Shown here: positions 26,658 through 35,735 of the stretch, in pieces
Layout: each line of letters begins with the position of its first letter
Numbering within the stretch: position 1 is the first letter of the stretch
Source of the DNA: an uncultured Bacteroidia bacterium
Lineage (GTDB): Bacteria > Bacteroidota > Bacteroidia > Bacteroidales > UBA932
Assembly: GCA_902762435.1 (NCBI GenBank)
Contig: CACWOH010000016.1
Location: forward strand, 1-64,000
Length of the DNA: 64,000 nt
Direction of reading: 5' to 3'
Made by a program: the position numbers and the translations under genes
Notes under the pieces: generated by a model
What the model was told of the DNA's origin: nothing
Seen by the model: only the letters and a program-made list of their open reading frames with translations
The model's database searches: none

Positions 26658-27736
26658 AGACCCAACTTCAGCTTGATGCGCAGCATGTTGAAAACCAGGG
26701 CCGGAAAGGACTCCCCGGGATAGACCAACTTATACTTCCATCTGTTCCGGAGCAGGACCTGTGCCTCACGCAGATAATACCGGAAAGAGCCTCTCTTGTA
26801 CTTGTTGGCGTCGTCCGGGTCGCACAAAGCCGCCCATACGCGCTCCCGGACCGGTGTCTCATCCGGCGGTATCGGGAGCTCCAGATCCACGGAGAGCTTC
26901 TCCCGGATGATCCAGGAAATGATACCGGCGAAACGCATCATCCCGGACGCCTCGTAAAGCCGGCAGACCTCCCACCAGTTGATCTGGCCGCCATCTTGCC
27001 GGACCAGCAGGACCCAGTCGTAGAGCTGGCGCAGCTCCGTCTCGGCCGAGGCAAAGTGCGCCGACATATGCCGCATCAGGAAGACCGCTTCCATGGTGGG
27101 AGACATCCGGTACGCATTGTCCATTTTCGCACCAGGCAGGGCGAAAGGCCTGCGCTCGCGTTCGGCCAATCCCTTCAACGCCTCGTCCAGGACCCGGTTG
27201 CACTTGTGGTTCTCCAGGTCCACGAAATCGTAATGGTTTTCCAGCAGCACGCCCTCCCAGGATGCCTGGGTGTGGTGATGATAATACTCCCGGCCGGCGA
27301 TGCCGTTCTCCGCCAACGCCTCCGCGCCCTCCCGGGCGCGGCCGAAAAGATAGAAATCCAGGTCTCCGAAGTAGCGAAGCTCTAAGGAAGGATAGCGCAG
27401 CGAAAGGGTCGCTCCCTTGATGAACATCACGTCCAGCCCCCGCTCCCGGAACAATCCGGCCAGGCGAGGGACCAGCGCCAGGCGGCGCCGCTGGTCCTCC
27501 GCAAGTTTCTCGGCCATCAGGCGCCCCTCGATGGCCGTCGTCCAGGTAGCGGTGCGGTCAGGAGGGAGTTTGTCGAACATCGACACCACCAGCGGCAGCA
27601 CGCGCTGCTTCGTCGAGAGAGACAGGATCTTTTCCCACTCTTCATTGCCGCGCGGCAGTTCCCGCTCCTGATGGACCGGGAGGTCGAATGCGCGGTTCAG
27701 GATGCCGATGAGGGTGTCGATGACGGAGGGTGTCAC
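26654..27736 (-). CDS. Nucleotidyltransferase-family protein (NTP_transf_5-like), copy 1
   Basis: The 360-residue product has the same architecture as its downstream neighbour. The core is FIKGATLSLRYPSLELRYFGDLDFYLFG (about residues 104-131), with acidic pair DLD, followed by VFLMRHMSAHFASAETELRQLYDWVLLV. Both proteins share the C-terminal phrase RIKLKLG. The family is predicted to transfer a nucleotidyl or similar group, but no member's substrate is known to me. It lies just after the beta-helix gene, and two divergent copies in tandem suggest two related steps in the same pathway. Confidence 0.75.
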   Translation of the reverse strand: MTPSVIDTLIGILNRAFDLPVHQERELPRGNEEWEKILSLSTKQRVLPLVVSMFDKLPPDRTATWTTAIEGRLMAEKLAEDQRRRLALVPRLAGLFRERGLDVMFIKGATLSLRYPSLELRYFGDLDFYLFGRAREGAEALAENGIAGREYYHHHTQASWEGVLLENHYDFVDLENHKCNRVLDEALKGLAERERRPFALPGAKMDNAYRMSPTMEAVFLMRHMSAHFASAETELRQLYDWVLLVRQDGGQINWWEVCRLYEASGMMRFAGIISWIIREKLSVDLELPIPPDETPVRERVWAALCDPDDANKYKRGSFRYYLREAQVLLRNRWKYKLVYPGESFPALVFNMLRIKLKLGL

Positions 27737-27742
27737 GGGTTA

Positions 27743-29158
27743 TTACTTGGCGGCCGCCGTATTGAAGGTGCAGTTGGTAAACTTGTTGGTCTCTTTACTG
27801 AACTTGGCCCGTACGCTGTCGCTATCCTCCCCAAATTCACAATTCACGAACTCTATGTGTTTGGAGGTGTATCGGGAGTTATCAGATTTCTTGTACAAGG
27901 ACGGAATCTTACAATTCTCAAATCGCATCCAATAGGTAGCCGTAATCCTCAATCTGGAAGTAAAACGACAGTTCTTGATCGTCGTAGCCACAACCCCGAA
28001 CCCCGGCAGGTTATTCAAAGATGAGGCGACATCATAATAATTGTCCGCAAAAGTGCAATCATCCATCACCACCTTCCTATTCCCGAGAGCCGGGTAGGTA
28101 GACACCTTATCCGGTTCAAAATCAATCGCACATCTTGGCGCCGTCCCCTTGACTTTGTCTGTGCCGCAACCTTCGAAATGGCACTTGGTAATCGTAACAT
28201 TCCTTGCCCCGATAGCAACGCCGTTTCTCCGCGCCCGAAGTATCTTTACCCGCTCCATCGTGAGGTTGGAAGCCCAGCGCTGGTTCTGCTCATCCGGATA
28301 ATATGATCCGTTATAGATAAGGCAATCCCCAAACGAATCAGAGATGGTAATGTCTCTGAAGGTAAAATCTTTACAGCGCATACATCTGAATATCTGCCCC
28401 CACTCCCCATAATAACTCTTACCTAAGAAAGGAGAATCATAGCGATGCCAATCATTATCCCCGGCAATGGTCCCGGTTCCGTCAACAATGACATTCTCTT
28501 TTCCATATTCCCAGAAGACATAGTATGCCCCTTGATTGGTCGGAAGCATCTTCAACGTGTTGTTGATGGTCAGGTGCGTATTGGACGGTATTGTAAAAAT
28601 CCTCAAATAGGCAAACTTATCGGTGTCCAATTCTGAATAGACGTGCTTTTTTTGACCGTCAACCACCGTGGTCGAAACCAAATTCGCCAAATCCGCTCTT
28701 CCTTTGTACGGAAGTTCAAAAAAATACTTTCGATTCTCCTCAAAGAAAATATGGCAAGAAGTCGAATCGTTGGAAAAAGCCAGGATATTACTTATCACAC
28801 GATTGGACACATACTCGGGAGAGTCGTCAAAAGCGAACCAGCCATCGTGCACCTCCGGGACATTCCAAGTCCCGGAAACAACCAGGTTCAGGCCGAATGC
28901 GGGACGCGTCTGCAACATCTGAATCGAAGTTCCCGTTCCGACAATCTTTCCGCCATCGAGCGAACCTCCGGCAAAAACCAGTGTTTTGCCAGCCGGGACA
29001 GTCACAGTGGTATCGGCAAGCGTCATGTCTCCCCTGACAAAAAAAACATCGCCGGGGACGTTCAGCATCTCCTGCGTCAGGATCCCGGTAATCTGCCCCA
29101 CGGCCGAAGCGGAGAAACAGATCGATGAAAGAACCAGGAAAACAAAAAAACGTTTCAT
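27743..29158 (-). CDS. Secreted right-handed parallel beta-helix protein
   Basis: The 471-residue protein has a signal peptide (MKRFFVFLVLSSICFSASA) and a right-handed beta-helix body. The body shows repeated short strands and Asn/Cys ladders such as GNATFY-like turns, KDFTFRDITISDSFGDCLIYNG, RRNGVAIGARNVTITKCHFEGCGTD, VVMDDCTFADN, ATTIKNCRFTS, IEFVNCEFGE and NKFTNCTF. An N-terminal cap (GDVFFVRGDMTL, VTVPAGKTLVFAGGSLDG) resembles pectate-lyase-like proteins. Such proteins in polysaccharide loci may be lyases, epimerases or surface binders; no catalytic set can be assigned. It is cotranscribed with the upstream sugar transferase and the downstream nucleotidyltransferase-like genes. Confidence 0.78.
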   Translation of the reverse strand: MKRFFVFLVLSSICFSASAVGQITGILTQEMLNVPGDVFFVRGDMTLADTTVTVPAGKTLVFAGGSLDGGKIVGTGTSIQMLQTRPAFGLNLVVSGTWNVPEVHDGWFAFDDSPEYVSNRVISNILAFSNDSTSCHIFFEENRKYFFELPYKGRADLANLVSTTVVDGQKKHVYSELDTDKFAYLRIFTIPSNTHLTINNTLKMLPTNQGAYYVFWEYGKENVIVDGTGTIAGDNDWHRYDSPFLGKSYYGEWGQIFRCMRCKDFTFRDITISDSFGDCLIYNGSYYPDEQNQRWASNLTMERVKILRARRNGVAIGARNVTITKCHFEGCGTDKVKGTAPRCAIDFEPDKVSTYPALGNRKVVMDDCTFADNYYDVASSLNNLPGFGVVATTIKNCRFTSRLRITATYWMRFENCKIPSLYKKSDNSRYTSKHIEFVNCEFGEDSDSVRAKFSKETNKFTNCTFNTAAAK

Positions 29159-29170
29159 ACTATTTCTATT

Positions 29171-29779
29171 TTAGTTATATCCGTTGAACGGCTCCGAGGT
29201 CGCCTGTCCCTCTTCGGAAATGCCTTCCCGCCTGAAAACCTTCAGGATGGTCATGAAAAAGATTTTCAAATCCAGCCAGAAGGTCAGGTGATCCACATAG
29301 TAAACATCATATTCCAGCCGCTTGGTAAAGGAAATCGCGTTGCGGCCGTGCACCTGCGCCCAGCCGGAGATGCCGGGCCGGACTTCGTGCCGGCGCATCT
29401 GCTCCGGAGAGTAAAGGGGCAGGTATTCCACCTTCCAAGGGCGGGGGCCGATGAATGCCATATCGCCCTTCAGGATATTGATCAATTGCGGAAGTTCATC
29501 CAGGGAGAGGCTGCGGACCACCTTGCCGATCCGGGTGAGACGCTGCGCATCGGGAAGCAAGTTCCCCTCCGCGTCGCGCTCATCGGTCATCGTCTTGAAT
29601 TTAAGGACCTTGAAGATCTTCGCGTCCTTTCCGGGCCGCTCCTGCGTAAAAAACGCCCCCGCCCCCTTGTTGGCGAAATGCAGGACCACCATAACAATCA
29701 GGATCAGCCAGCCCAGCAGAATCAGTGCCAGCAGCGCCCCGAGAAAACTCAGGCAACGTTTGAGAAAGTGTTTGTACAT
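29171..29779 (-). CDS. Undecaprenyl-phosphate sugar-1-phosphate transferase (PglC/WcaJ-type)
   Basis: The 202-residue small bacterial sugar transferase puts the first sugar phosphate onto undecaprenyl phosphate at the inner membrane, initiating the repeat unit. It has an N-terminal re-entrant membrane helix (about 8-35), then FFTQERPGKDAKIFKVLKFKTM (about 44-65), LSLDELPQLINILKGDMAFIGPRP (catalytic Asp-Glu pair) and RPGISGWAQVHGRN. The size is that of the minimal PglC-like group rather than WbaP/WcaJ with extra membrane domains. It is the only initiating transferase in the locus and is encoded near the operon's 3' end. Confidence 0.92.
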   Translation of the reverse strand: MYKHFLKRCLSFLGALLALILLGWLILIVMVVLHFANKGAGAFFTQERPGKDAKIFKVLKFKTMTDERDAEGNLLPDAQRLTRIGKVVRSLSLDELPQLINILKGDMAFIGPRPWKVEYLPLYSPEQMRRHEVRPGISGWAQVHGRNAISFTKRLEYDVYYVDHLTFWLDLKIFFMTILKVFRREGISEEGQATSEPFNGYN

Positions 29780-29803
29780 AAGGCAACTATTACCCCGACG
29801 ACT

Positions 29804-30892
29804 TTACTCCATTTCGACTCCGCTGTATTCCTTAATCAAAGAGAACAATCTGTTTTTCACGCCTACTTGCAGCGGAGACTGCATAACATCAAAATCCGGC
29901 GCATTGTTTCCCTCAACAAATTCTATCTCTCCGGACTTGTTAATCACCACATCCCAACCGGTGAGCGTATTCTTCGTCATCGTTGCCGCTTCACTGCAGG
30001 TCTTACAAATAAGATCCCATTTGGGGATTTTAAACCCTTTTATTTTCAACCGGCTATCGGGATGGAAAGGGAACCTTTGTCCTTTCGTATTAATCCCATC
30101 ACTCTCGATTACTCCTGTTTCGACATTGATCTGGGCAAATATACCCCCGGCATGCGCATTGTCAACTATGCTTGCTCCCCCACCCATCCGGAAAAAACTG
30201 CCGAATACCTCCGCCTTCTCCTGATTCGAAACGGTTACGACACGAATCGAATTCAAACTCTGAGGATGGAACGCGCTCAATTCATCACAAGACTCTATAT
30301 ACTGTTCAACCAGCATCCGCCCTTTTACGCAAGAATCATAAAGAGCCCTGATATCCCGCACCGAATCTTTACACGTTTTGAAAATACCTTGCCCCAAACT
30401 TCCGGCTTTAGGTTTCACGATACAATCATACCTGGAAACCAATGACACGAACTCATCTAATGTTGCATCAGGGGCATAAAGCCACTCCCTATGTACAAAC
30501 GACTTAAAAAAACTCAAGAACAGTACTTTATCCTTGAAAATATATTGGACCGATGCCGGAATATATTTCCAGACGAAATACTTCATCTTCAACCTGGATA
30601 CATATTCCTCCCGGACCTGCTCCGGTTTTTGGGGGAAATCATACTGCAAAGCATATTCATTATATGATACCCAATGCTTTCCCAGTGCGTCCTTATAATC
30701 TTCATATGAGCCCGCTCCCTTGCCCTTGTCATATACTCTTTTTGCGATGGCCAGCTGTCGCATCTTCCCATATCGGACCCGAAGGCTGGCCCAAAATCCT
30801 TTCATTCCGACAGAAGAAAGGATTTTGTCGAAAGCGGGAGTTTCTATGATTTCTTTTAGCCTAGAGCCAGATTCTCTCATAGATAATACCAT
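29804..30892 (-). CDS. Sugar-transfer-associated ATP-grasp protein, paralogue A
   Basis: The 362-residue protein belongs to the ATPgrasp_ST family (ATP-grasp enzymes associated with sugar transferases). Shared motifs are IVKPKAGSLGQGI (nucleotide-binding lysine and glycine loop, about 165-177), FHPQSLNSIRVVTV (about 215-228), VDNAHAGGIFAQINVETG, and GWDVV followed by EFVEGNNAPD, where Glu and Asn bind metal. ATP-grasp enzymes join a carboxylate to an amine through an acyl phosphate; here the acceptor could be an amino sugar or amino acid, but this is inference. It is most similar to the adjacent paralogue B (six bases upstream), pointing to tandem duplication. Confidence 0.85.
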   Translation of the reverse strand: MVLSMRESGSRLKEIIETPAFDKILSSVGMKGFWASLRVRYGKMRQLAIAKRVYDKGKGAGSYEDYKDALGKHWVSYNEYALQYDFPQKPEQVREEYVSRLKMKYFVWKYIPASVQYIFKDKVLFLSFFKSFVHREWLYAPDATLDEFVSLVSRYDCIVKPKAGSLGQGIFKTCKDSVRDIRALYDSCVKGRMLVEQYIESCDELSAFHPQSLNSIRVVTVSNQEKAEVFGSFFRMGGGASIVDNAHAGGIFAQINVETGVIESDGINTKGQRFPFHPDSRLKIKGFKIPKWDLICKTCSEAATMTKNTLTGWDVVINKSGEIEFVEGNNAPDFDVMQSPLQVGVKNRLFSLIKEYSGVEME

Positions 30893-30898
30893 TATGCT

Positions 30899-31978
30899 TT
30901 ATTCCAGATCTATTCCGCGATACTCTTTGACCAATGCATATATCTTTTTCTTGGCCCCCGCGCCATAACGGGTCTGCATCATATCCATATCCGGCCCGTA
31001 ATTGGCTTCTACCAATTCCACATTCCCGTCCTTATCGAGCACAACATCCCATCCCGTGATGGGATTATCCGTCTGCAATGCTGCCTCACGACAGGATGAC
31101 GTGACAGCGTCCCACTTGGGGACCCGGAACCCCTTGAAGGCAATTCCACTATCCGGATGGGTTATAAACCTTTCACCAAAGGTATTTGCACCATCCGTCT
31201 CAACGATACCGGTTTCAACATTTACCTGGGCTGATATACCACCCGCGTGCGAATTGTCAACCACACTGTCACCGACCCCGGTCCGAAGCACTCCGGAAAG
31301 AATGCACGCCTTCCCGGAACCCGCTACGGTAACCACCCGGATGGTATTCAAGCTCTGGGGATGCAGTTCCTTTAATTCTGCACAAGATTCGATGCACTGC
31401 TCCAGAAGATAACGATCCCGATAACATTGAGAATACAGTTGTTCAACGTTGTTCAAATCATCCTTGTGAATCTTATAAATACCCTTGCCCAGTTTTCCAT
31501 CACAAGGCTTGGCGATACAGTCATATTCTGAAACCATCTGAGAAAAAGTCTCCAGAGAAGCATCCGGTACATAAATCCACCGTCGATGCACATACTTCCG
31601 GAAAGTCTTCAAAAGGATTTGTTTATTGCGGAATACCGCTTTGGCGGATCCGGGAGCATATCGCCAATAGAAGTATGCCATCCTCAAGCGGGAAACATAC
31701 TCCTCCCGTTCTTCCTCTTTTTTCTTATAAAACTCATACTGATAAGCATACTCAGAATATGTAACCCAATGCTTATTCAAAGCGTCTTTGTAATCATCCA
31801 GGTTTCCCAAAGGAGAACCATCGCAAAACCTCCTTTCAGCTTCAGCGAGCATTTTTCTCTTTCTGGATCGAACGGTAAGATCCGCCCATAGGCGTTTTAT
31901 GCCTGAATATGTCGCAAACTTATCCCCTGCCGGAGAATAAGCTACCGAGCAGAGAAATGATTTCAGTCTATTGTTCAT
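30899..31978 (-). CDS. Sugar-transfer-associated ATP-grasp protein, paralogue B
   Basis: The 359-residue product shares the family motif order: IAKPCDGKLGKGI, LHPQSLNTIRVVTV, VDNSHAGGISAQVNVETG, and GWDVV followed by ELVEANYGPDMD. It also shares with paralogue A the N-terminal DYKDALNKHWVTYSEYAYQY-like segment and the C-terminal VKEYRGIDLE, so A and B form a recognisable pair. Divergence across the body suggests distinct substrates rather than redundancy. No signal peptide or membrane helix is seen, so it should act in the cytoplasm on precursors or lipid-linked units. It follows the hexapeptide acyltransferase gene by three bases. Confidence 0.85.
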   Translation of the reverse strand: MNNRLKSFLCSVAYSPAGDKFATYSGIKRLWADLTVRSRKRKMLAEAERRFCDGSPLGNLDDYKDALNKHWVTYSEYAYQYEFYKKKEEEREEYVSRLRMAYFYWRYAPGSAKAVFRNKQILLKTFRKYVHRRWIYVPDASLETFSQMVSEYDCIAKPCDGKLGKGIYKIHKDDLNNVEQLYSQCYRDRYLLEQCIESCAELKELHPQSLNTIRVVTVAGSGKACILSGVLRTGVGDSVVDNSHAGGISAQVNVETGIVETDGANTFGERFITHPDSGIAFKGFRVPKWDAVTSSCREAALQTDNPITGWDVVLDKDGNVELVEANYGPDMDMMQTRYGAGAKKKIYALVKEYRGIDLE

Positions 31979-31981
31979 GTG

Positions 31982-32437
31982 CTACCTGGCTTTCTCTCCG
32001 CGTTCGACAATCTGTCCATTATCACTGATTACAGTACCTGTCCGGACAATCCTGGCCGGATTGCCCGCCACGATACAATGGTCCGGCACAGAGCGGGTAA
32101 CAACACTTCCTCCCCCCACATAGACGTGGTCTCCAATGGTCACTCCCGGCATGATCATCGACCTTCCGCCGATGACGCAGTTACTGCCGATCCTCGTATC
32201 GCACCACATCGAGCAACCCTCCAGCGCACCGCGGGAATAATCGTGCGCTATGATCAAGGCTTCCATCAGCACGCGTGTATTGTCTCCGATATGCACCCCT
32301 TTCGGATGGGCGCGGTCCAGGATGGCGCTCCTGGAGATCCGGCAATTCTCGCCAATTTCACACCCCCGCAGCCTGTGATGGAATATGATGAGCTTGCTGC
32401 TGTACCGGCTCATCAATTGTCTTAGACTCAGTTTCAT
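31982..32437 (-). CDS. Hexapeptide-repeat (left-handed beta-helix) acyltransferase
   Basis: The 151-residue protein shows the left-handed beta-helix repeats of O-acetyltransferases: CEIGENCRISRSAIL, GVHIGDNTRVLMEALIIAHD, CDTRIGSNCVIGGRSMIMPGVTIGDHVYVGGGSVVTRSVPDH and the terminal VAGNPARIVR. Such enzymes move acetyl or other acyl groups from CoA (or ACP) onto sugar hydroxyl or amino groups; the catalytic His is probably in the IIAHDYS segment. It is one base from the KAS III gene and may accept the product of the acyl module. It is short but complete for the WbbJ-like group. Confidence 0.85.
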   Translation of the reverse strand: MKLSLRQLMSRYSSKLIIFHHRLRGCEIGENCRISRSAILDRAHPKGVHIGDNTRVLMEALIIAHDYSRGALEGCSMWCDTRIGSNCVIGGRSMIMPGVTIGDHVYVGGGSVVTRSVPDHCIVAGNPARIVRTGTVISDNGQIVERGEKAR

Positions 32438-32438
32438 A

Positions 32439-33494
32439 TCAAAGCTTATTCAAAGTAGCCACAGTAACTTTTTTCGTCCTGAGCACCATCGTCCCCCAGG
32501 TAAGGCCGAGGCCGAAGGAGGAACACAACAACGTCAGCGGACGGTTCTGAAGCTCTTCCGCCAGGTTCCAGGTCATCAGCATCGGAACGGAGGCGCCACC
32601 CAGGTTACCGAATTCCTGCAGGTCGTAAGGGACTTTCTCCAGCGGGAGCTTGAGTTTCTTGACAATCCGGTCCACGATCAGCTTGTTGGCCTGGTGGATG
32701 AGGAAATAGTCCACATTCTCCGGTGTCAGTTCATATTTCTCCATCATCTTCTTGATGCTGATGGGCGGACGGGAGATGGCGAACGAAAAGACGTCCATCC
32801 CGTTGATCAGGGTGTCCTTCGGCGCACGGACGATGCCGTTGCCGAAATCCTCTTCGATGAAGGATTCCGGGGTGATCGGATGCCGGAAACCGCCGTGCGG
32901 CGTGATAAGCGCCTCGTAGCCGGCGCCCAGGGTATTGAACTCGATCACGATGTCCGGCGCGGAAGGGTCGTATTCCAGTGCCATCGCCGTGCCACTGTCG
33001 CCGAACAGGGGCACGCGGCTCTTGTCCTTCATCGAGCCCATCCGGAGGGCGGTGTCCCCCACCAGCAGCAGGGCACGCTTGACGTTGCCGCCGCTGAGCA
33101 GGTTACCCGCCACGTTGATGGCGTACATACTGCCGCAGCAGCCCATCGGGATGTCCAGCACGAAGGTGCTCGTGGGCAGCCCCAGCCGGTGCTGCAGGAT
33201 GCCGGAAGTGGGCGGTGTCTTGTAGTCCCCCGTCACGGAGCCGAACACCAGCACGTCGATGCTCTCCTTTTCCCACCCGAGCGCCGCGATCAGGCGCTCG
33301 GCGGCATCGAAGCACAGGTCCGAAGTGCACAGTTCGTCCGGCCCGATGTAGCGGTTCCGGATTCCGACGGTGTTGTCGAAAATATCGGCCTCCTCCTGCG
33401 TAAAGATGTCGAAATCCGCCGTCTTCACGGCATGGGCCGGCACCGTTCCCGTAACGCCGCGCAAGGCGACGTTCTTGATTTCCCAGAGGGCCAT
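32439..33494 (-). CDS. 3-oxoacyl-ACP synthase III (FabH/KAS III-like)
   Basis: The 351-residue ketosynthase condenses an acyl-CoA or acyl-ACP with malonyl-ACP, or works as a related acyl-transferring thiolase-fold enzyme. The triad is visible: Cys in IPMGCCGSMYA (near residue 117), His in IHQANKLIVD and Asn in GNLGGASVPML. I start at the ATG at 33494 (MALWEIKNVALRG), which overlaps the stop of the acyl carrier gene by one base; the longer frame is not supported. It sits between an acyl carrier protein and an acyltransferase, so it likely builds an acyl group for glycan decoration and not membrane lipid. Confidence 0.87.
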   Translation of the reverse strand: MALWEIKNVALRGVTGTVPAHAVKTADFDIFTQEEADIFDNTVGIRNRYIGPDELCTSDLCFDAAERLIAALGWEKESIDVLVFGSVTGDYKTPPTSGILQHRLGLPTSTFVLDIPMGCCGSMYAINVAGNLLSGGNVKRALLLVGDTALRMGSMKDKSRVPLFGDSGTAMALEYDPSAPDIVIEFNTLGAGYEALITPHGGFRHPITPESFIEEDFGNGIVRAPKDTLINGMDVFSFAISRPPISIKKMMEKYELTPENVDYFLIHQANKLIVDRIVKKLKLPLEKVPYDLQEFGNLGGASVPMLMTWNLAEELQNRPLTLLCSSFGLGLTWGTMVLRTKKVTVATLNKL

Positions 33495-33733
33495 TACAGT
33501 TCGATTTCGTATTTGGCGAGGATCGCCCGGGCGTTGTCGTAGGACGTGCACTCCAGTATGTCCTCCGGATCCAGCATGATGTCGAACGTGTCCTCGATGT
33601 TGCTGGTCAGGTTCAGCTGGCGGACGCTGTCCCAGCCCTCCACGCTCTTGTTGTCGAATCCCGCCCCCAGGGCGGAAGCATCCACGGAGAAGACCTCGCA
33701 GAAGATGCCGTTCAGTTTATCCAGGTTCGTCAT
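33494..33733 (-). CDS. Acyl carrier protein, locus copy 1
   Basis: The 79-residue acidic helical protein has the phosphopantetheine-attachment serine in VEGWDSVRQLNL (Ser 36), replacing the DSL of housekeeping AcpP. Carrier proteins of this type shuttle thioester-bound acyl or aminoacyl groups between dedicated enzymes. It lies four bases downstream of the AMP-forming ligase gene, the probable loader, and overlaps the ketosynthase gene by one base. Residues LDPEDILECTSYDNARAILAKY form helices three and four. Confidence 0.87.
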   Translation of the reverse strand: MTNLDKLNGIFCEVFSVDASALGAGFDNKSVEGWDSVRQLNLTSNIEDTFDIMLDPEDILECTSYDNARAILAKYEIEL

Positions 33734-33737
33734 GGTT

Positions 33738-35111
33738 CTATTGGTTGATTACTTTGCCGGCCTCGTTGCGAAGGATCTTGTCCACGAGCCGGACTTCTAT
33801 ATTCTTGTGAAACAGATGCGTCTTTTCTTCGATGAAGGCAGGGAGCCGGTCCGCAAGGGCCGGATCGGTGACCAGGACGACGAGTCTTTCGTCATCCCCC
33901 TTGCAGTAGCAATCCGCCTGGAATTCCGCCTTGACCAGGTTCTCCACCTCGTCCAGGCCGATCCGCAGGCCGAAGATCTTAAGGAACCTGCCCAGGCGCC
34001 CGACGATGAAATAGCAGCCGTCGGCATCGCGCCGCGCCAGATCGCCCGTCCGGCGGACACCGTGGTTTTCGTCGCCTTTCAGCAGGTCATCCAGGCCATT
34101 CGCATAGCCCAGCGTCACGTTCTCGCCGCGATAGACCATCTCGCCGGTCGCCTCGCCCTCGAAGGTCTCGACCCCGGTCTCGTCGATGATGGACAGCTGC
34201 CCGCCCGGTTCGGCGATACCGATGCTGCAGGTCTTTTCCAGGGCGAGTTCCGCCGGGAGATAGGCCATCCGGGCCGTGCACTCGGACTGTCCGTAGGTCG
34301 CGATGAACCGCTTGCCCTTGTCCCGGGCATACTCCGCCAAGGCCGTGAACATCTCCGGCGTCAGTTTTCCACCGCCCTGCGTGATGACGCGCAGGTTCGG
34401 GAGGTCCATCCGCGTGAAGCGCATCTTCATCAGCAGCTCGTAGCTGTACGGCACGCCGGTAAAGCTGGTGGCTTCCTTCAGCATCGCCCAGAACCCGCGG
34501 TCCAGCAGCGAACGGCCGGAAAGCAGGAGCGTCGCCCCCGCCAGCAGGTGGGATGCAATTACGGAGAGGCCCATCGTGTAGTGCATCGGGAGCACCGCCA
34601 TAGCGCGCTCGTCCGCGGTCAGGCCGAACAGACGGCGCACGTTGTCCGCATTCGCCTCGATGTTCCGATAGCTGTGGCGCACCAGTTTGGGACTGCCGGT
34701 CGATCCGGAAGTGGGCAGCAGCAGCGCCAGGTCTTCATACAACGGAGCACTGTCGAAGCCCGTTTTCAGCAACACGTAACCCCAAGCCCGGAACACCGGT
34801 TCATAGGGGAACGCCATCTCCTCCGGGGCCCAAAGATAAGCAGGGCGGTACAGGTCGCGCAGGCGCTCATACAGGCCGGTCTCCGTTTTCGCGCTCAGGA
34901 TGAGCGGCACGATCCGCTCCGACAGGCAGGCCGTGTAGCCCAGCAGCGAGCCGATCCGGTTTTCGGCGAGCAGGAAGATCAGGGAACGTGCGGGCAGCCG
35001 GGCGGCGAACTCCGCGGAGAAATCGCAGATTTCGCCGTACGTCAACTGCGCTCCGCTGTCGTCGATGACGGCAACGGCAGCCCTGTCTTTCTTGTCAAGG
35101 TCCAGGAACAT
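33738..35111 (-). CDS. AMP-forming acyl- (or aminoacyl-) activating enzyme
   Basis: The 457-residue adenylating enzyme activates a carboxylic acid as acyl-AMP and passes it to a thiol, most likely the adjacent carrier protein. The P-loop LLPTSGSTGSPKLV is near residue 130. It is followed by TYGQSECTARMAYLP (A5), GEMVYRGENVTLGYANG (A6 region), RRTGDLARRDADGCYFIVGR (A7/A8) and the C-terminal catalytic Lys region NEAGKVIN. It is shorter than typical acyl-CoA ligases (about 500 residues or more), as is common for stand-alone ACP loaders. The acid substrate, fatty, hydroxy or amino acid, cannot be told from sequence. Confidence 0.87.
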   Translation of the reverse strand: MFLDLDKKDRAAVAVIDDSGAQLTYGEICDFSAEFAARLPARSLIFLLAENRIGSLLGYTACLSERIVPLILSAKTETGLYERLRDLYRPAYLWAPEEMAFPYEPVFRAWGYVLLKTGFDSAPLYEDLALLLPTSGSTGSPKLVRHSYRNIEANADNVRRLFGLTADERAMAVLPMHYTMGLSVIASHLLAGATLLLSGRSLLDRGFWAMLKEATSFTGVPYSYELLMKMRFTRMDLPNLRVITQGGGKLTPEMFTALAEYARDKGKRFIATYGQSECTARMAYLPAELALEKTCSIGIAEPGGQLSIIDETGVETFEGEATGEMVYRGENVTLGYANGLDDLLKGDENHGVRRTGDLARRDADGCYFIVGRLGRFLKIFGLRIGLDEVENLVKAEFQADCYCKGDDERLVVLVTDPALADRLPAFIEEKTHLFHKNIEVRLVDKILRNEAGKVINQ

Positions 35112-35117
35112 GGAAAT

Positions 35118-35735
35118 TTAGATGGATGCGCAGCCGTCCACTCCGAGGATGTGGCCGCTGATATAGGAGGCCCGGTCGGACGCCACGTCCTGCGGCGTAC
35201 CCAGACGTCCCAGGGCGATGCGGCTGATACGCTGGTCAATCTTGTCGCCGGAGGCCTCGTAAAGTTCTTCGAAGCGTTCTGTCTTGATGATGCCGGGGGC
35301 AACGGCATTCACACGGATCTGCTGCGGGGAAAGTTCCTTCGCCGCAGATTTGGTAATGGAGATGACCGCGCCCTTGGTGGACGAATACGCCACCTGGCCC
35401 GGGGATCCCACCACCCCTGTGATGGAAGCGATGTTGACGATGCTCCCGCCGCCCGTGCGCGCCATCAGGCGCGAAACAAGCTGGATCATGTCGATCACGG
35501 CGAACACATTCACGCTGAACATCTTCTCCAGCAGGGGTTTGGTCACCATCCCGAGTTTCTGGTTCTGGATGATGGCGGCGTTGTTCACCACCACGTCGAT
35601 GCGGCCTTCGGCCTTGTAGATGCCCATCAGGCCCGCCTTGAGCGCGGCGGAGTCCGTAACGTCAAAGCAGACGGGCACGACGCGCGTACCGCTTCGCTGC
35701 GCGCAGTCCGCCGCCCAGGCTTCCATATCCCCCAT
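35118..35735 (-). CDS. SDR-family oxidoreductase, N-terminally truncated (possible pseudogene)
   Basis: The open frame encodes 205 residues of a short-chain dehydrogenase/reductase: VVVNNAAIIQNQKLG, SIVNIASITGVVGSPGQ, the catalytic YSSTKGA and RVNAVAPGIIKTERF. The N-terminal nucleotide-binding strand with TGxxxGIG is missing. Translating upstream in the same frame gives EAAADGAVVYAND, the tail of that first helix and next strand, and then a TGA at about 35806. The start codon used here is internal (Met at 35735). Near the C-terminus PQDVASDRASYISG also lacks about eight residues normally found between PEDVA and ASDRA. I suspect deletions; NAD(P) binding should be impaired. FabG-like reduction of a beta-ketoacyl-ACP is the expected ancestral role. 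Confidence 0.75.
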   Translation of the reverse strand: MGDMEAWAADCAQRSGTRVVPVCFDVTDSAALKAGLMGIYKAEGRIDVVVNNAAIIQNQKLGMVTKPLLEKMFSVNVFAVIDMIQLVSRLMARTGGGSIVNIASITGVVGSPGQVAYSSTKGAVISITKSAAKELSPQQIRVNAVAPGIIKTERFEELYEASGDKIDQRISRIALGRLGTPQDVASDRASYISGHILGVDGCASI

